Below, piece by piece: positions 58,762-64,000 of a stretch of 64,000 nucleotides of DNA. The stretch is taken from positions 1 through 64,000 of the forward strand of contig CAXXMM010000006.1 of NCBI GenBank assembly GCA_963676385.2. The letters are read 5' to 3'. The number at the start of each line of letters is the position of its first letter. Position 1 is the first letter of the stretch. The notes below the pieces were generated by a model. The model did no database searches. It saw nothing but the letters and a program-made list of their open reading frames with translations, and was not told the origin of the DNA. Source of the stretch: UBA1422 sp963676385 (GTDB lineage: Bacteria; Bacillota; Clostridia; Peptostreptococcales; Anaerovoracaceae). A program made the position numbers and the translations under genes.

Positions 58762-59760
58762 ATGAAAAAGCTATTAGTTTTAGTGGCCATTTTTCTGATT
58801 GGCGTCCTGGCTGTCTCCTGTGGTGGTTCTGATAGTGCAAAAGCAGTGAAAACCGGCTTTGCAGCTACAACAACCATCGCTGACTCCACATCCGCTGACG
58901 GAAGTACCAATGGCACAGGACAGGGTTATTCCATGGCTGCAGCTGTTCTGGTTGATGAAGATGGCGTCATTACTGATTGTGTCATCGATGCAGTTCAGTC
59001 GAAAATTGAATTTGACAAAAATGGCAAGTTAGTTACAGCGCTTGACGCAACCTTTGATTCCAAGAACATTCTGGGCGACGATTATGGTATGAAGGAGAAC
59101 TCAGAAATTGGCAAAGAGTGGAACGAGCAAGCTGCATTTCTGGCGGATTACGTAGTAGGAAAAACCGCTGAAGAAGTCAAAGGAATTGCACTGAGTGATG
59201 AAGGCATTGCAACTGATGAAGATTTGGTTGCCGGTGTCACCATTCACATCGCTCCTTACCTAGCCGTTATTGAAGAAGCCGTTGCTAATGCTACTGATCT
59301 TGGCGCCAAAGAAGGCGACACCTTGGGCATGGGCATTGTAACCGGATTTCCCAACTCAACAGATGCAACGGCAAAAGAAGATGGTGTGGCTGAACCCTAC
59401 TCCACATATGCCATTGCAACCAAAGATTCCGATGGTAAAATTACCAGTGCCATCATCGATGCTTCTCAGGCAGACATCACATTTGATGCGTCTGGCAAAT
59501 TAACCGTTAAGACTGATGCCACCTTTAAGACAAAGGATGTCATTGGCGACGATTATGGCATGAAATCCTCATCCGAGATTGGTAAAGAATGGTATGAGCA
59601 GGCAGCTGCTTTTGCCGAATATGCCACCGGCAAAACCATTGACGAAGTCAAAGGTGTTGCAGTAGACAAAGAAGGTGTACCTACCGACGAAGACTTGGCA
59701 ACATCCGTTACCATTCATGTTGGTGGATTCATCAGCGCATTGGAATTGGCTACCAAGTAA
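58762..59760 (+). CDS. pplA: PplA-like lipoprotein with two tandem FMN-binding-type domains
   Basis: A 332-residue lipoprotein: signal MKKLLVLVAIFLIGVLAVSC with lipid-modified Cys20. Two homologous domains of about 140 residues follow (residues 45-180 and 195-330), each with DDYGMK, SEIGKEW, QAA, YAxGKTxxEVKG and a final TDEDL region. In PplA the EET flavins are bound covalently to Thr in a (D/S)GAT-type motif. Here the equivalent ends are DLVAGVTIHI and DLATSVTIHV, so the Gly-Ala-Thr is not kept. ATG 58762 follows AAGGAGGGAAA. Probably the surface electron carrier of the system. Confidence 0.8.
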   Translation: MKKLLVLVAIFLIGVLAVSCGGSDSAKAVKTGFAATTTIADSTSADGSTNGTGQGYSMAAAVLVDEDGVITDCVIDAVQSKIEFDKNGKLVTALDATFDSKNILGDDYGMKENSEIGKEWNEQAAFLADYVVGKTAEEVKGIALSDEGIATDEDLVAGVTIHIAPYLAVIEEAVANATDLGAKEGDTLGMGIVTGFPNSTDATAKEDGVAEPYSTYAIATKDSDGKITSAIIDASQADITFDASGKLTVKTDATFKTKDVIGDDYGMKSSSEIGKEWYEQAAAFAEYATGKTIDEVKGVAVDKEGVPTDEDLATSVTIHVGGFISALELATK

Positions 59761-59775
59761 ATTATCCTACTTTAA

Positions 59776-59803
59776 TGGGGGGCAGCTTCGCCTGCCCCCC
59801 ATT
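59776..59803 (+). terminator. terminator between pplA and fmnB
   Basis: GGGGGGCAG and CTGCCCCCC pair around a TTCG-containing loop, followed by ATTATTT. It ends the EET message after pplA or reduces reading into fmnB. Confidence 0.85.
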
Positions 59804-59837
59804 ATTTATTTCTCAAGTTTTGTAAAGAGAGGGTTCC

Positions 59838-60896
59838 ATGAAAAAAGTTCTATCCATTACTTTAATAATATGTTTGGTTTTTGCCTTGTTGGGTTGTTCC
59901 AAATCCGAGGCTGAAGAAAAAACCAGATATCAGGCGGAGTTTTTGGAGTTGTTTGATACCATGACCCAAATTGTAGGTTACAGTACAAGCGAGGATTTAT
60001 TTTCTGAACAGGCAAACTATGCCTATGATAACCTGAAAAAATACCACCAATTATTTGATATTTATGACACATATAAAGGAATCAATAACCTAAAAACCAT
60101 TAACGACAACGCCGGAAAGGCCCCGGTCAAAGTAGATCAAAAAATAATTGACATGCTCAAATTCTCTAAAAAAGTATATTCCATCTCTGATGGCCAGGTT
60201 AACGTGGCCTTCGGAGGTGTTTTGAAAATCTGGCACGATTATCGAGATGCGGGGAGTGCCAACCCGGATCAGGCAGAATTGCCGCCTCTCTCCCTCCTGA
60301 AGAAAGCCAACAAACATACAGACATTAACGATATGGTCATAGATGAAAAAAATAAGACCGTTTATCTGAAAGACCCGGATATGAGTCTGGACGTTGGCGC
60401 CATAGCCAAAGGATATTCCACAGAAAAGGTTGCTCAAATGTTAGAAAAAAAATGGCCGGGGATTTCTATTCTGCTCAGCGTAGGGGGAAATGTTAGAGCA
60501 ATTGGCATGAAAGATACCGGCACAGAAACGGTTCCTTGGAATGTGGGGATTACCAATCCCGACTCTGAGGAAGACACTTTGATGACGCTAAAGCTCTCTG
60601 ATGCCTCCATGGTAACCAGCGGAGACTATCAACGGTATTATACGGTGGATGGTGTCAGGTATAATCACATTATCGACCCGGATACCCTGTTCCCTGCAAC
60701 CCATTGTCGCGCGGTAACCATAGTCACGCAGGATTCAGCACTGGCAGACGGACTTTCCACTGCTGCATTTATTCTGCCGTTGAAGCAGGCAAAAGCCTTG
60801 ATTGAACGGGAAGATGCAGAGGCCGTTTTTGTCATGAATGACGGAAGTTTAGAATACACCTCAGGATTTAAAGCATATATCTCAAAAATGGAATAA
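59838..60896 (+). CDS. fmnB: ApbE-family FMN transferase, lipoprotein (EET)
   Basis: A 352-residue flavin transferase anchored by a lipobox (ALLGC, Cys20). Marks of ApbE are DTMTQIVGYS, VNVAFGGVLKIWHDYRDA, LDVGAIAKGYSTEKVAQML and VTSGDYQRYYTVDG, HIIDPDTLFPA. It attaches FMN to Thr of target proteins outside the cell and so supplies PplA and related carriers. Ribosome site AGAGAGGG. This is the last EET gene; no FmnA-like transporter gene is present in the window. Confidence 0.92.
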   Translation: MKKVLSITLIICLVFALLGCSKSEAEEKTRYQAEFLELFDTMTQIVGYSTSEDLFSEQANYAYDNLKKYHQLFDIYDTYKGINNLKTINDNAGKAPVKVDQKIIDMLKFSKKVYSISDGQVNVAFGGVLKIWHDYRDAGSANPDQAELPPLSLLKKANKHTDINDMVIDEKNKTVYLKDPDMSLDVGAIAKGYSTEKVAQMLEKKWPGISILLSVGGNVRAIGMKDTGTETVPWNVGITNPDSEEDTLMTLKLSDASMVTSGDYQRYYTVDGVRYNHIIDPDTLFPATHCRAVTIVTQDSALADGLSTAAFILPLKQAKALIEREDAEAVFVMNDGSLEYTSGFKAYISKME

Positions 60897-60953
60897 ATTT
60901 TCTCCTGCCTCCCCTCCTTTTCTATGGTATAATAATTCCATCAAGGAGGTCAT

Positions 60954-61874
60954 ATGAAAGGCTATCTTTTCACGATTTCATCTGCATTTGTCTATGCATC
61001 ACAGGTCATCTTAGGAAAATATATCTTGACAGGAGGCACCGACGCCTGGGTATTATCATTTCTTCAAGTGGCGATTGGTGCCGTTTTAATGTTCGGCGCA
61101 GGGCTCATAAAGATGCCCGACGGTTTTCGTGCTAAGTTTTTTATTAAGAAACAGGATATTATTTGGGTTATTCTCCTTGGTGTCATTGGTGGTTGCGCCA
61201 TGAATCTCATGCTGAATTTCACTTTACAGCGGGTTGATGCCGGCATCGGATCTATGTTGCTGTTTTTACATCCAGTATTGATTTGTTTGTTTTTCCTCAT
61301 TAGCGGTGTCCGAAAACTGACTTTAATCAATAAGATATCATTGGCCATGGTGGTGGTTGGAAGTGTCTTGGTTTTAAACATCTTTGGCGAGTCCCACTCT
61401 TGGACAGGAATCGGTATTGTGTTTGGATTGCTTACTTGCCTCTTTTGTGCCTGTTTTTTCTTGATATTAGACTTAAAACTGTCGCAATATCCAACAACAA
61501 TCATCTTCTTTTATGATTGGGTGATTGCCTCTGTAACGATTTTGATTTTGAAACCATCCGTTATCCCGGAGATTCCGAATTTATCCGTCAATACACTTCT
61601 TCTCATCATCTTTGTTAGTTCTGTCACAACGGTGCTTCCTTCTTTCTTGTTGGGAAAGGGTGTGGTCCTTATCGGGTCGGAACGTTCCACTGTGGTGGGC
61701 ACATTGGAATTGCCATTGACAGTTTTACTGGCATACCTATTTCTATCCGAGGTGATGGTGCCGGTTCAATTATTGGGGATCTTTCTTGTGGTTTCTGCCG
61801 TTGCGGCATTAAGCATTGAAGGATCCAAAAACGGACCCTTGGAGCGAACTGAAAGGAGGATACAAGATGAGTAA
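60954..61874 (+). CDS. EamA/DMT-family transporter
   Basis: A 306-residue protein with ten hydrophobic segments in two EamA halves (residues 4-135 and 145-290), ending in a basic tail. Ribosome site AAGGAGGTC before the ATG. It overlaps the next gene by eight bases, so the two are co-translated. Located directly downstream of the EET locus with its own promoter region, so a link to EET is uncertain. Confidence 0.88.
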   Translation: MKGYLFTISSAFVYASQVILGKYILTGGTDAWVLSFLQVAIGAVLMFGAGLIKMPDGFRAKFFIKKQDIIWVILLGVIGGCAMNLMLNFTLQRVDAGIGSMLLFLHPVLICLFFLISGVRKLTLINKISLAMVVVGSVLVLNIFGESHSWTGIGIVFGLLTCLFCACFFLILDLKLSQYPTTIIFFYDWVIASVTILILKPSVIPEIPNLSVNTLLLIIFVSSVTTVLPSFLLGKGVVLIGSERSTVVGTLELPLTVLLAYLFLSEVMVPVQLLGIFLVVSAVAALSIEGSKNGPLERTERRIQDE

Positions 61875-62280
61875 GCCAATTAAATTTTTTGCTCTGTTTG
61901 TTATGGCCATTGCTATTATGTTTGGCCTGTTTGCCATTGGCAATACTTTATTTGGCCAATACTATTTGGCCATCTTAATTGCCAGTGGATTGCTATATTT
62001 TGTGTTACTATACGTCATCGAGAACATGGCGCTATCTCTTCTTCACATTTCATTAAGAAGTTACCTGGGGGCCACCATGGTCGTCCCTATGTTGCTCAGT
62101 GCCATTGGATTAATTTTGGTGGAGCTTATCAGTGGCGGAGGAAGCTTCTCTGCCGACTCATTTGCCGATGCCGATTTGGCTTGGGTTCTCATGCTATCGG
62201 TAATTCTGGTCATCTCTGGGGTTGCACTGGCTGTCAGGGCCATTTTGCAGATTACCCTGAAAAAAAAGAAACAATCATGA
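61867..62280 (+). CDS. small multi-pass membrane protein
   Basis: A 137-residue protein with four hydrophobic segments (about residues 6-26, 30-52, 66-88 and 105-130). ATG 61867 follows AGGAGG and lies inside the end of the transporter gene. No recognised family; the pattern is like other four-helix proteins encoded beside transporters. Confidence 0.7.
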   Translation: MSKPIKFFALFVMAIAIMFGLFAIGNTLFGQYYLAILIASGLLYFVLLYVIENMALSLLHISLRSYLGATMVVPMLLSAIGLILVELISGGGSFSADSFADADLAWVLMLSVILVISGVALAVRAILQITLKKKKQS

Positions 62281-62295
62281 TTCTGGAGGTATGAT

Positions 62296-63957
62296 ATGGA
62301 CAATAAACAACTTGCTGAACAACTTTTCCCCCAGCTTAAATACACCCTTGGGGGGATTCAAGGTTTATACCCCAGGAGAAATCTTCCGAGCGGTGCTCAC
62401 GTCACTCGCCTTGGACCCAGTCCAACCGGGTTTATTCATCTGGGTAACCTTTATGGTGCCTTTGTGGACGAACGCCTTGCCCATCAAAGCGACGGAATTT
62501 TTTATTTAAGAATTGAAGATACTGACGATAAAAGACTGGTAGCGGGCGCCGTTGATATGATTATTGATGCCCTGGACTTTTTTGGCATTCATTTTGACGA
62601 GGGGGCTTCAAAGACCGGAGATATTGGTGCCTATGGGCCTTATGCCCAAAGCCGGCGAAAAGAGATTTATCACGCTTATGTGAAACAATTGATTGCCTTG
62701 GGACTTGCCTACCCCTGTTTTCTGACGGAAGATGAAATTCAAGAAATTCACCAATACCAAGAAGCTGAAAAAGCGAATCCTGGAATTTATGGCATCTATG
62801 CCAAACATCGTGATTTGTCCATGGATGAAATCCAACATCACCTTTCTCAGGGTCATCCCTATACCATCCGTTTGAAATCCGGAGGGAATCACGATTTGCC
62901 CCAAGACCAAATACGATACATTCAAGTGGAAGATGGAATTCGTGGCTCCCTATCCATGCCGGAAAACAATCAGGACGTGGTAATCCTAAAAGCCAACGGA
63001 ATGCCCACCTATCATTTTGCTCACGTTGTGGACGATCATCTTATGGGGACTACTCATGTGATTCGAGGGGAAGAATGGCTTTCTTCCTTGCCAATCCACG
63101 TGGAGTTGTTTGAGAAGCTTGCCTTTGAATTGCCCATCTATTGCCATACTGCACAGTTGATGAAGTTAGACGAAAACGGCAACAAGCGAAAGCTTTCCAA
63201 AAGAAAAGATCCGGAATTATCATTGGGATATTATAAAGAGCAAGGATATCATCCCTTGGCGGTTCGAGAGTATTTGCTGACAATTTTAAACTCAAACTTT
63301 GAAGAATGGCGACTGGCCAATCCGGAAAAATCCTCTGAAGAATTTCCCTTTACCACAGAAAAAATGAGTTCTTCCGGCGCTTTATTTGATATGAATAAAC
63401 TAAACGATGTGTCCAAGGATACCTTGGCAAAAATTCCGGCAAATCTGTTATATGATTTTTTACTAAACTGGGCTTCTGTGTATCAACCGGATGCCTGGGC
63501 CACCCTAAAAAATGCCGGTCCCTATGTGGAAAAGATTTTGGATATTGGTCGAAAGGATGAAAAACCTCGAAAAGATTTGATATCGGCCAGCCAGATATTC
63601 GATTTTATTCAATATTTCTTTGATGATTTCTTCATTATTGAAGAACCTTTACCCCCGGAAGTATCCTCCGAAGATGCCGCGGAAATATTGAAAAGTTATG
63701 GACAAACCTATGATCCCACAGACAATCAATCTCGATGGTTTGAAAAAGTAAGAACTATTGCCGCCGAACTAGGATATGCAGTGAAACCCAAGGATTTCAA
63801 AAAGAATCCGGATCTGTACAAAGGTCACGTGGGCCACATTAGCACCGTCATTCGTCTGGCGCTGGTGGGAAGAAGTCAATCTCCCGACTTGTGGGAAATA
63901 CAACAGATTTTGGGAAAAGAAAAAACATTGGAACGCATCAAAAAAGCCGCTTTTTAG
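62296..63957 (+). CDS. gltX: glutamyl-tRNA synthetase
   Basis: A 553-residue class I aminoacyl-tRNA synthetase of the GlxRS type. The HIGH motif is in RLGPSPTGFIHLGNLYGAF (about residues 37-55; HLGN), IEDTDDKR lies shortly after, and the KMSKS motif is KRKLSKRKDPE (KLSKR). The C-terminal part is the alpha-helical anticodon-binding type. It is longer than the usual bacterial GltX (about 485) because of a 35-residue N-terminal extension and a longer C-terminal region; this form occurs in Clostridia. GGAGGTATG lies before ATG 62296. It charges tRNA-Glu, and tRNA-Gln too if the indirect route is used; discrimination cannot be read. Confidence 0.88.
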   Translation: MDNKQLAEQLFPQLKYTLGGIQGLYPRRNLPSGAHVTRLGPSPTGFIHLGNLYGAFVDERLAHQSDGIFYLRIEDTDDKRLVAGAVDMIIDALDFFGIHFDEGASKTGDIGAYGPYAQSRRKEIYHAYVKQLIALGLAYPCFLTEDEIQEIHQYQEAEKANPGIYGIYAKHRDLSMDEIQHHLSQGHPYTIRLKSGGNHDLPQDQIRYIQVEDGIRGSLSMPENNQDVVILKANGMPTYHFAHVVDDHLMGTTHVIRGEEWLSSLPIHVELFEKLAFELPIYCHTAQLMKLDENGNKRKLSKRKDPELSLGYYKEQGYHPLAVREYLLTILNSNFEEWRLANPEKSSEEFPFTTEKMSSSGALFDMNKLNDVSKDTLAKIPANLLYDFLLNWASVYQPDAWATLKNAGPYVEKILDIGRKDEKPRKDLISASQIFDFIQYFFDDFFIIEEPLPPEVSSEDAAEILKSYGQTYDPTDNQSRWFEKVRTIAAELGYAVKPKDFKKNPDLYKGHVGHISTVIRLALVGRSQSPDLWEIQQILGKEKTLERIKKAAF

Positions 63958-63967
63958 CGGCTTTTAT
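63941..63967 (+). terminator. intrinsic terminator of gltX
   Basis: AAAAGCCGC and GCGGCTTTT pair around TTTTTA; the stop codon lies in the loop region. Confidence 0.92.
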
Positions 63968-64000
63968 TTCCTTGCCCTTCATGACTCTCCCAGATAATCC

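Noticed and set aside
1..64000. CRISPR array or prophage
   Set aside because: No regularly spaced repeats and no phage structural or lysis genes were seen.

Overview
The window looks like chromosome of a strictly anaerobic, low-to-mid GC member of the Bacillota, probably class Clostridia. The signs are strong AGGAGG-type ribosome binding sites, a glycyl radical enzyme with its activase, methionine synthase functions carried on separate proteins, an UPF0210/ACT gene pair, methylglyoxal synthase, an ornithine decarboxylase and a Listeria-type extracellular electron transfer locus. I cannot name a genus.

1-5.3 kb, minus strand: an ArsR-type regulator, then an operon for a short-chain dehydrogenase (SDR), a glycyl radical activating enzyme and a glycyl radical enzyme (GRE) of unknown substrate. 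The GRE carries two frameshifts and runs off the window. 5.6-8.2 kb: a folate/corrinoid methyltransferase overlapping a homocysteine methyltransferase/methylene-THF reductase. 8.4-10.7 kb: a small membrane protein and a LysR regulator divergent from a dimethylargininase.

10.7-24.2 kb: an AT-rich accessory region downstream of a tRNA-Ser gene. It holds small orphan genes (radical SAM/B12 protein, RDD, VanZ, zinc-ribbon, DUF4085, TIR domain), a truncated tyrosine integrase, an internally deleted IS6-family element with several IS6 end scars, a recurring terminator-like repeat, and an exact 24-bp copy of the tRNA-Ser 3' end. I read it as a decayed tandem array of integrative elements. 24.3-26.8 kb: a core block (mgsA, thrC, a DUF6506-like gene). 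26.9-31.1 kb: a second island, downstream of tRNA-Glu and pointing the other way, with tRNA-Glu 3'-end copies, an HTH/ankyrin-like protein with two micro-ORFs, a frameshifted HEPN gene and remnants of an AbiE system.

31.1-53.7 kb: mostly ordinary genes: a MetH reactivation-domain protein, a lipoprotein, a VanZ-like protein, a phospholipase C-like protein, flavodoxins, a frameshifted diaminopropionate ammonia-lyase, a PadR/DUF1700/DUF4097 operon, drug/metabolite transporters, ornithine decarboxylase, a nitroreductase-to-PIN gene run with UPF0210, and an ABC transporter beside a two-component system. 54.0-60.9 kb, plus strand: a compact flavin-based extracellular electron transfer locus (ndh2, dmkB, dmkA, eetA, eetB, pplA-like, fmnB). 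60.9-64 kb: a transporter, a small membrane protein and a glutamyl-tRNA synthetase.

The least explained pieces are the SDR-GRE operon with its palindromic operator, the tRNA-Ser tandem array, and a three-copy family of tiny membrane/coiled-coil proteins. Each member of that family has a 22-bp-period direct repeat at a fixed distance from its -10 box and lies next to a vanZ gene or vanZ remnant.
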